The translations under genes and the position numbers were made by a program. This document shows positions 23,280 through 33,800 of a DNA stretch of 64,000 bases, piece by piece. Under the pieces are notes generated by a model. The model saw nothing but the letters and a program-made list of their open reading frames with translations. It made no database searches and was not told where the DNA came from. The first letter of the stretch is position 1, and each line of letters starts with the position of its first letter. The DNA is from a virus, in the IMG/VR virus record IMGVR_UViG_3300027749_000062, positions 1-64,000 of that record; one strand, given 5' to 3'.

Positions 23280-24959
23280 TTACATATTTCTGAGCATATC
23301 TCGCGTGAAAGAACCATAGGTATCTCCACCAACAGTAGAGTCCCACAAATCGCCACCAATCAATTCAAGTTCCATTTGCCTACCATCGTCCATTATCATT
23401 TCTGGTAAGCCTTCATCATCAACCTGATTCATTCTTTCCAATTGAATCTGTTTACGAATGTCATGGCTAACAATTTCTTTGAAGTAGGTTTGAGTAGTTA
23501 ACCATGCAAAAATCACCAAAGACATAACTAAGTCATCATTTGAACCTTCTTCCGCACAAAAAGAGTTTTTCTCTGCAACAAACGTGGTCAATTCTGAAAT
23601 AGTATCAAAATCATTGATTAAAAGTTTATCACCCTCAATCAACATTTTAAGATTAGAACAACCAATTCGTTTGACTTGAGGTGACATTTTCAGACCCAGC
23701 TGAATACCTCTTGCAAAACCTGCCGATAATTGTTGTGGTTTCTTGTTACCAGTAAACACTTTCCAAAGATTTTCGTATTCTAAATCATTGTGTAAAGTTT
23801 CAGCCACTTGTGGTGTGTTATTAATTTCTACAAGAACATATGCATCATTATACAATTTTGCAGTATTATAGATTACAGTTGGAAATAATACAGGTGATAT
23901 AGACGAACTGTGATATGTTGCAACCTGTTTGTATGGAGTATGTGATATGTCCATTACATTAAATGCCGAACAGTCCATGTTTCGACCTTCAGAAACGTCT
24001 ACCGTTATTGCATACAGATGGTCTTTTTGATTTTCTCCATCAGACTCTTTGATAGGTTGTTCGTAGATTTTAACCTTGTCGTGTTCATAAATGGCATCCA
24101 TGTATGCCAATTGTTGGAGTTTTTCACCTGAAATCAAAGTGTTGGTGGAACCCAAAAACTCACATTCAAACTCTTGCCTGAATTGTTCAAGTGAGGTGTT
24201 CTTGATAGTTTCTTCTTTCCATTTTTCATCACGACCTGGAACCATAGACCAATGAATAGAGAAAGTCTTGTATCCATTCTTTTTGCCAATAGCATCCATC
24301 CACAGTTTGTAGAATAGATTCATACCGTTTGGTGTCGATACAATAATAATCTTGGTAGATTTACCAGAAGAAATGACAGGATATACAGAGTTAAAGAATT
24401 CGTTTGCGATATTTGCAGGAACGAAAGCAAATTCATCCAAGAATACTACATTGAAAGAACCTCCACGAACTGCGGATGATGAGGTAGATGCGGCAATAAT
24501 CTTAGAACCATTTTCTAATTCAACATTACCTTTGTTCCAAGTAATGATACCCTGTTGCAACCACATTGGAAGATTCTCATATGCCAACTGATACTTAGCC
24601 AGAATGTCTCTTGCAAGTGATCCCTTGTTTGCCAGGACTGCAATGTTCTGTGAGTCTGTAAAGAGTGTTAACCAAAGAAGATATGCTACCGAGGTTGTTG
24701 TTTTACCAACCTGACGAGGACATTTTGTGATTGCAAAACGATTCTCATGGTATAATCGAATCATGTCTTTTTGAAATGGCCACATATTGAATGGTATCAG
24801 ACCTTGATCCACGTTGACAATCTTGATATAAGTTTCTGCAAAGTATACTGGATCTTTTGCACACTTCATGTATTCTTCCACTTGTTCTTTGGAGAACTTT
24901 ATTTGCACCCCTGCTTTTTTTAACAGAGGATTATCGCGGTATGAATCTTTATTAATCAT
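23280..24959 (-). CDS. 17: Terminase large subunit gp17
   Basis: gp17 is the ATP-driven DNA packaging motor and headful nuclease. The 559 residues (T4 610) show Walker A CPRQVGKTT (80-88), Walker B VVFLDE (171-176), the coupling motif STPNG (208-212), and the nuclease domain with Asp321 in ITVDVSEGRNMD, a further acidic residue in VLVEINN and Asp residues in SNDDLVMSL. The start overlaps the gp16 stop by an ATGA. No intron or intein is present; the frame is continuous, although this gene often carries insertions in the family. Confidence 0.97.
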   Translation of the reverse strand: MINKDSYRDNPLLKKAGVQIKFSKEQVEEYMKCAKDPVYFAETYIKIVNVDQGLIPFNMWPFQKDMIRLYHENRFAITKCPRQVGKTTTSVAYLLWLTLFTDSQNIAVLANKGSLARDILAKYQLAYENLPMWLQQGIITWNKGNVELENGSKIIAASTSSSAVRGGSFNVVFLDEFAFVPANIANEFFNSVYPVISSGKSTKIIIVSTPNGMNLFYKLWMDAIGKKNGYKTFSIHWSMVPGRDEKWKEETIKNTSLEQFRQEFECEFLGSTNTLISGEKLQQLAYMDAIYEHDKVKIYEQPIKESDGENQKDHLYAITVDVSEGRNMDCSAFNVMDISHTPYKQVATYHSSSISPVLFPTVIYNTAKLYNDAYVLVEINNTPQVAETLHNDLEYENLWKVFTGNKKPQQLSAGFARGIQLGLKMSPQVKRIGCSNLKMLIEGDKLLINDFDTISELTTFVAEKNSFCAEEGSNDDLVMSLVIFAWLTTQTYFKEIVSHDIRKQIQLERMNQVDDEGLPEMIMDDGRQMELELIGGDLWDSTVGGDTYGSFTRDMLRNM

Positions 24960-25372
24960 TCTTTGCCCTTAATTAATTTATTAAGTTCAGAAGTTGAACC
25001 AACAAATATGGCTTTATCTATATGTGTTGCACCTGATGGTTGATTTTGTTTATTCATTTCACGCATCTGCTTCTGTACTGCAAGTAGTTCTTTGTTTGCA
25101 TCTACTACATTTTTAAGTAGTGTTCCGTACACTTCAAATGCTCTTGGATGTTGACCTGCTTTTGCAATCATCAATATTTCTTCCATTGCATCTTTGCCTT
25201 GGTCAATCAAGTCTTGAAGATTGGTCTTAGTCTGCTCATAGGCATCGTTCAAATCTTCTTCTAAATTTGAATCTAATTGCGAAACAGGTGTTTCTGGTTT
25301 CACAACAACTGGTGTTTCTGGTTTTGGAGCAATATCAAATATTTCTTCCATGTTTTTTTCAAATGTATTCAT
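24956..25372 (-). CDS. 16: Terminase small subunit gp16
   Basis: gp16 recognises phage DNA and regulates the gp17 motor. At 138 residues (T4 164) it has an N-terminal Pro/Val-rich stretch, a central coiled coil (about 38-105, DLNDAYEQTKTNLQDLIDQG and NVVDANKELLAVQKQMREMN), which forms the oligomer core, and a C-terminal segment (IDKAIFVGSTSELNKLIKG) that contacts gp17. Overlap with gp17 by four bases suggests linked expression. Upstream in the transcript, instead of gp15, lie two adhesin genes, which is an unusual neighbour. Confidence 0.9.
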   Translation of the reverse strand: MNTFEKNMEEIFDIAPKPETPVVVKPETPVSQLDSNLEEDLNDAYEQTKTNLQDLIDQGKDAMEEILMIAKAGQHPRAFEVYGTLLKNVVDANKELLAVQKQMREMNKQNQPSGATHIDKAIFVGSTSELNKLIKGKE

Positions 25373-25386
25373 ATTATAATCCGTAT

Positions 25387-26700
25387 TTAATAACCAAATC
25401 TTGCTTTATATGTTGCGTGGAGTGATTGAATATCCGCTAAAGCTAATACACCATTGTACGCTTTGACAAATGCAATATTACCCGATTGAACTTCTGTGCC
25501 TGCTGCTCGGCTAAACATTCTTAACTGATTAAAACCTCCACCAGCAGCATTTGTTACTGTGAATGCTGCAGCTGATGGTGCCGTGCTTGTTGATGTATAC
25601 AATTTACCAGTACTTGTAGTTGTATCCCAAGTTGCCCAGTCTAAGTGCCAAACTGTATCAGCACCAGTTGATGGTAAATTAACAGCATAGTTTGGATAAA
25701 AAGTATTTGGGTTACCATTATAAGCACCCATCAACCAATCTTTAACACCTTCATTTTGAGTATTTAATAGTCTACCAGAAGATGTTGCGGATAGTTTGTA
25801 TGCCATGAATACTGTATAACTTTGTCCAGTCACATAATTTGGACCACCGTAAATATAATCTGTTCCTGTACTATTTGATTTAGCAAACGATCCACCATTA
25901 GCACTGTTCCAAGAAAGTGAAGTGCCGTTGTTCTGGGTTATATTATAGGTTCCAGTTGCATCTTTTACATATATGAATGGTGTTGCAGAATTATATGTTA
26001 CAGTACCATTATTTGTAACAGTAAGTGGGGCTGCACTATAATCAGTTAACAATGTTGAACTATTTTGTGGTTGTATAAACAATACTGTATTTGTAATTGG
26101 GTAAAGTGGTTGTGTTGGTGGAGTAAAGTTTGCAGTATAAACTGCTGTTCCCTTGACTATTCTAAAGTTACTTATACGACCATTAAAATAATTGTTGGCT
26201 TGAGATGAACTATATCCAATTTCAAGTATTCTATTAGCTGAACTATCATATCCAATTCCGCTTTGAGACATTACAGAAACTCCATCTACAAATAGTGTTA
26301 CAGTTCCGCTGGCTCTTACTAACGCTATATGCTGCCAAGTATTTAAGTTTATTACTGTATTGGTAGCACTTTGATATTGACTTCCATTGAAGTAAAAAAT
26401 ACCACCATTACCATTAAGGTCTACATTATCGGTGTTAGTTCCAAAATACCATAATCTTCCTGAATTGCTAGTAGTGTAGAACCAACCTTCTATTGTATAA
26501 TCGGCAGTTCCAAACGCAAATGCAGCACTTGAGGCTAATGAAAGATACTGACTGGTGCCATTTAAATTAAAACTGCCACCTGTACTAGGAAGTGCTACAA
26601 AATTAGCTGCGTCTAAATCATAGACCAAACTTGGTGTAAACACTGAAGCAGTAATAGTTCTTTGAAAATTACTGGCTACCATAGCCATCATTCCACTCAT
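25387..26700 (-). CDS. LamG-type lectin-like adhesin
   Basis: The 437 residues hold two concanavalin A-like jelly-roll domains. The first (about 35-210) has the LamG/laminin-G-3 pattern: FNLNGTSQYLSL, then DYTIEGWFY, NTWQHIALVR with VTLFVDGV, and YFNGRISNFRIVKGTAVYT. The second (about 240-437) has YTVFMAYK, WHLDWATWD and IAFVKAYNGVLALADIQSL. Such domains bind sugars and are common in fibre tips. There is no shaft or trimer motif, so it may be displayed by the repeat protein encoded next door (one-base overlap). Placement between gp16 and gp15 is not typical of T4-like phages. Confidence 0.78.
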   Translation of the reverse strand: MSGMMAMVASNFQRTITASVFTPSLVYDLDAANFVALPSTGGSFNLNGTSQYLSLASSAAFAFGTADYTIEGWFYTTSNSGRLWYFGTNTDNVDLNGNGGIFYFNGSQYQSATNTVINLNTWQHIALVRASGTVTLFVDGVSVMSQSGIGYDSSANRILEIGYSSSQANNYFNGRISNFRIVKGTAVYTANFTPPTQPLYPITNTVLFIQPQNSSTLLTDYSAAPLTVTNNGTVTYNSATPFIYVKDATGTYNITQNNGTSLSWNSANGGSFAKSNSTGTDYIYGGPNYVTGQSYTVFMAYKLSATSSGRLLNTQNEGVKDWLMGAYNGNPNTFYPNYAVNLPSTGADTVWHLDWATWDTTTSTGKLYTSTSTAPSAAAFTVTNAAGGGFNQLRMFSRAAGTEVQSGNIAFVKAYNGVLALADIQSLHATYKARFGY

Positions 26701-27704
26701 TATACTACTCCCGTACCATTAATAAACCATGTATTTGCAGCAACCCTCATTAATGTTGCCATACCATATGTAGTAACATTTCGTGAAGCACTTGTTGTAT
26801 TACCTGCAAGATACAATGACACGCCAGTATTTGGTGTTATTGTTACATTTGCAGCTGATGTTGTTTGTGATACAATTAATACGGCTGCACCATTTTGAAA
26901 TGATGCTTGTCCCGAATTGGGAATATACAATGTTGTATTGGATGCTTGAGTGTAGTAAATATGTTTACCTGCATCAGATACTTGTAAAACATAATTTGTT
27001 GTTTGTAGATTTTGTGGTATTGTATTTGCTGCGGTATTGGCTGCCGTGAAAGCCGCATTAGCATAGAGTGCTGCAGAATTTGCCACATTGCTTGGTGTAT
27101 TGGCTGTTAAAAACGCGGCATTAGCATATGTACCAGAGGTTATTGCGTTGGCATTGGCACCATTGGCTGCTGTATATGCCGAATTGGCGTATGTGCCTGT
27201 AGTATTCTGTGAACCATATGATGAGTTTGCCTGAGTGAACGCAGCCGTAATGTTGGTGTTTTGTGTTAAATTAATTCCGTTTGCAGAAGAAAAAGCAGAA
27301 TTAGCATAAACACCGGATGAAATTGCATTTGCGTTGGCACCATTAGCTGCTGTATATGCTGAGTTGGCATAGCTACCAGTTACGTTTTGAGAACTATAAG
27401 CCGCATTGGCTTGAGCAAAAGCTAAATTGCCTGTGTTATTTTGAGTAACATCTATACCTAAAATTATTGCAACATTAGAAGCAAGATAGGTTAAATCTGT
27501 GTTTGCCTGTGCATATGCTGCATTAGCCTGATTGAATGCTGCCTGTAATGTTATAGCATTTGCAGTATAAAAACCACCAGGTTGACTACCAGTGTGTACT
27601 GTAATTGCATTTAATGTTGTATCTATAATTAATTCACCATTTGCTCCAGTTATACTTGAAAGATTTGCTGTTGTATATCTTCTAAATTGTAATGTTTTTG
27701 CCAT
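26700..27704 (-). CDS. YANSAY-repeat fibre protein
   Basis: A 334-residue protein with an N-terminal MAKTLQFRRYTTANLSSITG module typical of phage structural proteins that display features (about 1-50), a repeat shaft (about 50-235) with alternating AN, YANSAYTAANGANANAIT and NLTQNTNITAAFTQANSSYG units, and a compact C-terminal domain (about 240-334: QVSDAGKHIYYTQ, then VTITPNTGVSLYLAGN and WFINGTGVV) resembling a beta-rich tip. The repeats match those of the larger fibre proteins at 40923-43166 and 44032-47538. It overlaps the LamG gene by one base, so the two are probably made and assembled together. Confidence 0.75.
   Translation of the reverse strand: MAKTLQFRRYTTANLSSITGANGELIIDTTLNAITVHTGSQPGGFYTANAITLQAAFNQANAAYAQANTDLTYLASNVAIILGIDVTQNNTGNLAFAQANAAYSSQNVTGSYANSAYTAANGANANAISSGVYANSAFSSANGINLTQNTNITAAFTQANSSYGSQNTTGTYANSAYTAANGANANAITSGTYANAAFLTANTPSNVANSAALYANAAFTAANTAANTIPQNLQTTNYVLQVSDAGKHIYYTQASNTTLYIPNSGQASFQNGAAVLIVSQTTSAANVTITPNTGVSLYLAGNTTSASRNVTTYGMATLMRVAANTWFINGTGVV
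27050..27560 (-). repeat. YANSAY repeats in the small fibre gene
   Basis: Direct repeats of units containing the Ala-Asn-X-Ala pattern. The protein repeats are nearly regular while the codons vary (for instance GCA, GCC and GCG for the same Ala), so the DNA copies are imperfect. Confidence 0.85.
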
Positions 27705-27719
27705 TTTTAAATCCTTGAA

Positions 27720-28796
27720 TTAAGTATTTGGATATTCGGTGATAACAGTATTGTATGTGAAAGGATCAATTGGTCCATTATCACTTGTTACCGTTAGTAA
27801 ATCTTCTGTTCCGGTTTCGGTCATAATATCTTCTGAACCTGTATCTGCCGCTAAATCATCTTGAGATGGACCATATGCGGGTGTGATAACAATATTTGTA
27901 TATTTTTCAGTTACGATATTATAAGAATCAAAAGTCCATGTTGCATCTGTTATGGAACCAATTAGTTTTTGACCTGATATAAAATTACCATCTAAATTAC
28001 TTACTGTTAATTTTAAATTTAAATAGTCCCAATTGACAATCCTTGCACTTGCTGTCGCATAAGCAGGAGAAGCTCCCTGATATACCAATTCACCAATCTG
28101 ATAATCACCTGTTCCAAGAGGAGTAAGCGAAAATATCACAGTATCTCTGTCGGATATTGTATTGTATATATTAGTAATGGATGTTTTAATTACACCAGCG
28201 GTAGATGTTGCACCAAATATAAAACCTTTGACAGTGAAATTTAATGTCCAAATTACAGACCTTGTATCTGAACTATAATCACCTTCATATGTTACTTCAT
28301 ATTTTGTATCTTTTAAAATAACAGGAACTTCTTTAACGATTCCCATTTCAGGAATCATGTTGACCTTAATCGTATAATCTGGTGCAAAAAATGGTAAAAT
28401 ATGTTCGATAATTTGATTTCCGTCTTCAATGTTTCTTACATACAGATACAAAGAGAAATCAAAGTTATATGGAACAGGAACATATTGAGAAGAAGTTACG
28501 GCACCACTTTGATTGAATTGTTTTATGTTTGTCATCTGTTTTCTGGTCGAATCATAAGATAGGCCATTCATCTCATATGACATTCTAGGCAAAGTCATCA
28601 TAACTTTCTTGTCAAGGTTTGGGTCACCTTGTATACGCATTACATATAATTCTTTGGTTGCATATTCAATAGGAACAATGAATCTTTCTTGTTCCGAATC
28701 ATCTGCATTGTAACGAACCATTGTGATGTTCTTAAACAAATCACCAAAAGCAACAGTTATCTTTCTTATCATCCTATTGTAGTAAACATTTGCCAT
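27720..28796 (-). CDS. 15: Tail terminator gp15
   Basis: gp15 caps the tail tube and sheath and joins the tail to the neck. The 358 residues (T4 272) start with VYYNRMIRKITVAFGDLFKN, then ERFIVPIEYATKELYVMRIQ and TLPRMSYEMNGLSYDSTRK (about 70-92), which are the strongly conserved part. The C-terminal 150 residues are an extension not present in T4, with a GTGDYQIGELVYQGASPAYA module that recurs in gp14. The start overlaps the gp14 stop by one base. Confidence 0.92.
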   Translation of the reverse strand: MANVYYNRMIRKITVAFGDLFKNITMVRYNADDSEQERFIVPIEYATKELYVMRIQGDPNLDKKVMMTLPRMSYEMNGLSYDSTRKQMTNIKQFNQSGAVTSSQYVPVPYNFDFSLYLYVRNIEDGNQIIEHILPFFAPDYTIKVNMIPEMGIVKEVPVILKDTKYEVTYEGDYSSDTRSVIWTLNFTVKGFIFGATSTAGVIKTSITNIYNTISDRDTVIFSLTPLGTGDYQIGELVYQGASPAYATASARIVNWDYLNLKLTVSNLDGNFISGQKLIGSITDATWTFDSYNIVTEKYTNIVITPAYGPSQDDLAADTGSEDIMTETGTEDLLTVTSDNGPIDPFTYNTVITEYPNT

Positions 28797-29680
28797 TATA
28801 AACCACCAATTGGATTAGTTTCTGTCGTGTTTATATAAGTGTTACCTTCTGATTGCAATAGACTGTTTGAATATGGTTCAAGATGTCCTGGATTATCTAA
28901 AGGATCATATGAAGATAATGTGAATCTGGCATTACTTGATTGGCCAATAATAGTTACACCATCGACAAATTCACCTGCAATGTATATAACAGAAAGTGTA
29001 TTAGTTGTTGGAATCCAAGTTTGTACAGTAGCAATTGTTGTTGCATTTGCATATGTATTATCAGGTGATTGATATACCAATTCTTTGAGTGTATAAGAAC
29101 CTGTACCAGCACCAACATTTAAATGTAGTGTATATGCAGAATCTGAAGAAGCAACATCTATATCTGCCATACCAGTAGAAATAATTTCTTGTGAATACTT
29201 GAATTTTTCCATTTCCAATTCGTAGTAGTATGGATTTCTTCTTCCCAATGTAAATCCATCTTTGTTTTGGTCAACATATTTAATCTCATACAATTCACCA
29301 CCACCGTTCAAAAATGGAACGTAAACTAAGTCACCTTCAATTGGTCTTAAATAAGTTGTTTGAGGTGTTCTTTGATAGAAAGCCTTGCGTGAAACTAGTA
29401 CATGGACTTGATTGCGTATTTCTAAACCAAATTTGGAAAAGAAATCTTTTTGTCCTTCTGTTCCCATAACACTAGACAAATACATCTCAACAGGAAATGC
29501 TGTGTTGAATTTCTTTACAGGATCTTCACCGTATAATAAATCTCTTGCTATAGAATTATCATTAGGAATATAGTACGCATCAAAGCCCTGAATCTTAATT
29601 GATTCAGCCATCAAATCATCAACGAGCCTTTGTTCGCTGTATTTGGCTTTGTAATTATTGAAATATGGTGATGTTGCCAT
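28796..29680 (-). CDS. 14: Neck protein gp14
   Basis: gp14 with gp13 closes the filled head and links it to the tail. The 294 residues (T4 256) include SEQRLVDDLMAESIKIQGFD, then IPNDNSIARDLLYGEDPVKKF and FFSKFGLEIRNQVHVLVSRK, all typical. Near the C-terminus, GTGSYTLKELVYQSPDNTYA is similar to a stretch in gp15, which suggests a shared small beta module. It follows gp13 by one base and overlaps gp15 by one. Confidence 0.92.
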   Translation of the reverse strand: MATSPYFNNYKAKYSEQRLVDDLMAESIKIQGFDAYYIPNDNSIARDLLYGEDPVKKFNTAFPVEMYLSSVMGTEGQKDFFSKFGLEIRNQVHVLVSRKAFYQRTPQTTYLRPIEGDLVYVPFLNGGGELYEIKYVDQNKDGFTLGRRNPYYYELEMEKFKYSQEIISTGMADIDVASSDSAYTLHLNVGAGTGSYTLKELVYQSPDNTYANATTIATVQTWIPTTNTLSVIYIAGEFVDGVTIIGQSSNARFTLSSYDPLDNPGHLEPYSNSLLQSEGNTYINTTETNPIGGL

Positions 29681-29681
29681 T

Positions 29682-30455
29682 TTAGTTCATCATGAATTCT
29701 AGTGGGCCACCGTAATTTGTTTCCATTTCTTGATGGAGTTGTGATATTTCTTCAATAGCTTCATCAAATACTTCTTTGCCATTCAATGTTATTCCGCCGG
29801 GTAATTGAATACCTCCAAATTTCTTCATGTTCTCACCCCAATTTTTCTTAATTAAAGCAGTAGCATAAAGTTTTAGAAATCGGTCTTGCCAAATATTTGG
29901 ATATGAAGTTGGATTAATACCACCATAAGCTTCGGCAACAACTATTGTTCCTACAGGAGCTTCTTGGTCACCCCAAGCCCAATCGATATACAGTCTTTGT
30001 GTTACTCTATTCCAACGAATAGGAACTTCTCCTGTAAACATTATTTCCAATGAACGAAGATGTTGTTGAGTCAGAACATAATTGACATAGGATGCTGAGG
30101 TAAAGTCATATAGTTCATTCAAGCGGAGTTGGTATCTTAGGTCAAACATATTAACATTAGCCTGAGAATCATTAACTGGAAATATACGAGAGATACCAAC
30201 AATTTGTATTGCATTATTGCTTTCGTCCAAAACACCAGATGCACTCAAGTATCTATTATTAATATCTTGTTGTGTTACTGAATGAATCCAATAGAATTTT
30301 TGTGTGCCATCAAAATGATAATCTTGCCAATATTGAATTGCATCATCTACTCTATCTTCAATTTGGTCTTGATCCATGTTAATATCAATAACAGGCGCAC
30401 CTAATCTACGAAGGCAGTAATCTATAAATTCTTGTCTATTATTAATTGTTGGCAT
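29682..30455 (-). CDS. 13: Neck protein gp13
   Basis: gp13 is the head completion partner of gp14. The 257 residues (T4 309) begin with NRQEFIDYCLRRLGAPVIDI and continue with DQIEDRVDDAIQYWQDYHFD, the signature of the family, then YTQQHLRSLEIMFTGEVPIR-like strands and a C-terminal GGIQLPGGITLNGKEVFDEA stretch. A GATAAATA box lies 22 bases before the ATG, and an AGGAG ribosome site follows it. The gene starts the neck, terminase and tail block. Confidence 0.92.
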   Translation of the reverse strand: MPTINNRQEFIDYCLRRLGAPVIDINMDQDQIEDRVDDAIQYWQDYHFDGTQKFYWIHSVTQQDINNRYLSASGVLDESNNAIQIVGISRIFPVNDSQANVNMFDLRYQLRLNELYDFTSASYVNYVLTQQHLRSLEIMFTGEVPIRWNRVTQRLYIDWAWGDQEAPVGTIVVAEAYGGINPTSYPNIWQDRFLKLYATALIKKNWGENMKKFGGIQLPGGITLNGKEVFDEAIEEISQLHQEMETNYGGPLEFMMN

Positions 30456-30476
30456 TGAAAAACTCCTATTATGTTC

Positions 30477-30484
30477 TATTTATC
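30477..30484 (-). promoter_or_regulatory. Possible late promoter box for gp13
   Basis: GATAAATA, seven of eight matches to the late consensus, 22 bases before the gp13 ATG in the 50-base gap after the 113-residue gene. It would start the neck operon. Confidence 0.45.
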
Positions 30485-30505
30485 CAGAACATAATCATTA
30501 GTTAT

Positions 30506-30847
30506 TTAACTTAGAGACACCCAAGAAGTGGTTGATTCGTCCCAAGAATACATCTTATCATCATTATTTCTTGGAACTGGTGCTTGCCATAAACAAGTAT
30601 CTTCGTTCAATATCCAAGATGGAAATGGTTGTGGTGGTATGAAAGCGTCACGGTCGTTATCATATGTATAACCGACACCAGCATAATTCTTACGCAATGG
30701 TGTACCACCTTCATTATGAACACCACCATGTGTATTGTAACTTGTTTGAATCCATCCGTGACCCATTGCACCTGTATTAATAAAATCTTGCTCTGCAACA
30801 AGTACCTGTGTTACTATTCCGTTCTCTACTTTTGCAAAATGGCTCAT
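30506..30847 (-). CDS. Conserved small protein following a polyglycine adhesin (paralogue 1)
   Basis: The 113 residues begin HFAKVENGIVTQVLVAEQDF and contain WIQTSYNTHGGVH, GTPLRKNYAGVGYTYD and FIPPQPFPSWILN, ending in DESTTSWVSLS. A paralogue with about 60-65 % visible identity is encoded at 39003-39347. Proteins of this kind occur in many cyanophage-like genomes and are annotated as hypothetical or structural. The domain is rich in Trp, Tyr and Pro and probably compact. Both copies follow a polyglycine adhesin gene directly, which suggests a chaperone, capping or tip role, but that is inference. It begins nine bases after the 1344-residue gene. Confidence 0.75.
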   Translation of the reverse strand: MSHFAKVENGIVTQVLVAEQDFINTGAMGHGWIQTSYNTHGGVHNEGGTPLRKNYAGVGYTYDNDRDAFIPPQPFPSWILNEDTCLWQAPVPRNNDDKMYSWDESTTSWVSLS

Positions 30848-30856
30848 GTGTTCTCC

Positions 30857-33800
30857 TTAACGAGCGTTAGCATACTTGAATGGGTTTTCGGCAAAGCAGG
30901 CGTAGATGTAAGTTCCGCCGCTTGTATTTTGCCGTACATCAGATGTTCTTATTTTGAATCCGTTGGACAGTGTGTCAATTGAATACGCACTTTCTTCTGC
31001 GTCAGAAGAATTTGGCTTTAATGTTAAATTTGCGGCGTTGTATGAAATTCGTGAGGAATCCCAAACAAACCAACTATCAATGTCATTGGTATGTTTAACT
31101 AATACAAACCGTGGACGGAATCCCGTGTACACAAACGGCCCATCACTTGAGCCGTTGCCCGTGTAGCTACCAAATGCGCTGTACCCTGCTATTGCGGAAA
31201 AAACGTAGGCAACATAGGTTCCAGCACTTGCGTTGATACCAGAAAAAGCGCCAATACCAAATACAGATGAGGTCGGGCCACCATTCCAGTAGCTTGCTGT
31301 TGTTGCTTGCGCAGCGGTGCTATTCAAATACAAATAACTTGTCGTTGGGTTAGTTAATGAACTGTGATAGGTAAGCCAATTTTCAGACCCAGAATTGCGC
31401 TGCTTCACAATAATCATGCTTGGCGTTACACCCAACCCGTGACCAACAGTGGCAGCGGTATTTGTACCCGTATAGGTAACCACGCTGAACCCAGCCGTAG
31501 GATTTGCGCTCACCGTGCTGGTGATAGAGCCGCTGGTGTTGGATACGCCTGCGCCGTTGGCTTTCCATTGCCAGCCAATGTAGGTTGAACCAGACAAGTT
31601 ACTGTCTGTTGCGCTGCCAGTTGTATTGTTGCCTAAATTAAACCCGTTTGAGTTAAAGGCAATCAGGTCACCACCAGAACCAGTTCCGTTATTTCTTTCA
31701 GCGTCAGTGATATTGCTAGTTAATACGACTCCAGCGCCTCTAAGAACATCAAATAAACCAGAGCTAGCCGCCGCACTTCGCTTCTTAATCCAAACCCAAT
31801 CAGGCTGAAATACTGTGCCATTGACCGTGTTGACAATGCTCTGAGTAGAACCATTGCCCGTGTAGGTCGTAGCCGCCATTTGCGTTGCGCCATTTGGTAT
31901 CGTAGGCGTGGACAGGTTGTAAGTGTTCAGCGCAACAAAGCCGCTTGGTGGGGTGTAGGTGAAGCCTTGTTGACCGAAGTTGGCGGAAATCGCTACAGAA
32001 TTTTCTGGCCTACAAGCAAATGCAAGCGGGCCTGTTCCTGCGACTATGCCGATTTGGTTTGTGCCAGCCGCTGGGTTTCCGCTTGAAATCCAAGTGTTAT
32101 TTTTGGCAAACCATACCTTGCGAGTTGCCCCGTCAAAAGCAATACCAAGCACATCACCAGACGCAAACGTAGCGGCCGATGAAGAAGTGGAGCCATTTAT
32201 AAAGTAGCTACTGTTGTCCCATGCAATTACCCCGCTGACGTTCATCGAACCGCTTGGAGAAATATTGGCAACAGTAATATCTGCAACAGCAACAGTAGGG
32301 TATGTTGTGTTTGAAAGCGTTAATTCTGCATACCAAAGTCCTGAACCTTGTGAAGCAATTGTGGACATAAACGCACCGCTTGGGTAATTTGGCCCTTGCG
32401 CTGTTAAATTCCCATTGGTTAAATATATTGTTGAAATATTATCTTTTCTCAATGGATTCCAAGTAGCGTAATTCGCCACTGTCGCGCTTGTCAGCGTTGG
32501 CACATCCGTCATGGAGTCGTAGGTTGTGCCAGTAGTCACGCTGATGTTGTTCGTCGTCCAGTTGTTGCCCTGCGGGCTGGTGTCGTAGCCCAGCGTGGTG
32601 GTCGATGTGTTGTTGCCGAAGGTCAGATAGAACCCGTTCGTGCCATACGAGCCGCCGTAGGTGATGGGTTGCCATACGCCGTAGCTGTTGAACGTGCCAA
32701 AACTGGATGGTGTCAGGGCTGCGCCGTCAATGAAGTTGACCTCAGCAAGATAGCCATCAAAATTTTCAGTGCTGGACGATGAACATCCTAAGTAATGGGC
32801 AATTGCGCTGTTGAATTGCGTATCAAAATTTTGTGATGGGTAGTTGGTGGCAGAAAATGAAGTAACTACAACTCCATTAACATAAATCAAAATACGATTT
32901 GATGCTGTTGCTTGCGTGGTGTCAACCGCAACTACTATGTGATACCAAGCAGATGGGTCACGATAAAGCGCAGTAGTGTAAGTTCCACCGGAAACTCCAG
33001 CGCTAAATGATACTTGAATAGCATTTGTTGAATCTAAAATAATACCACCCCAAGGAGAACCGCTATGCGCTGTAAAAAGAAATTGCGCCGCGCCTGTAGC
33101 AAGATTTCCGCGCTTAACCCAACCGCTCCATGTCCATGTTTTTTGGTTGGATGCTTTAGCGGGAGTTCGGTTCAAATAAGAATTGTTGGTGCTACGGAAC
33201 CGCAGTGAACGGCTTGCGTACTTGATGGGCGTTAGGTATCCGCTGGAGGTAAATGTGTGGATGACATTGCCGCCAGAGATGGTCACTGTGCCACCAGCCA
33301 TCTGCTGGGTAGAGCCGGCGTAAGAAATGATGACTACGCCAGAGCCGCCGTTACCGCCGGTGCCTGAAACATAAGAACCACCGCCGCCGCCGCCAGTACC
33401 GGCTGTTCCACTGGTGCCGGTTGTTGTGCCACTTCCTGCGCCTCCACCGCCGGCGCCGCCGGTGCCCGCAGTGCCACTACCATAACTACCGCCGCCGCCA
33501 CCGCCAGCATAGGTAACGCTTGAACCACTAATACTGCTTGCCGTGCCTGCACCGCCATTACCTGAAATTGAACCACCAGAACCATTTCCTCCAACTGCAC
33601 TAGCGCCACCGCCACCACCAGCGGGATAAGGAGAAGATAGTTGAGTTCCATTGCTGCCGCCATTATTACCTTGACTTGGGCTGGTACTTGGAGTATTTCC
33701 TGATCCTCCATTTGTTATAGAATTTGAAAATCCGCCACCGCCGCCACCAGATCCACCAGATCCGCCGGACAGTTCTCCACTATTTCCAATTCGTGCGCCG

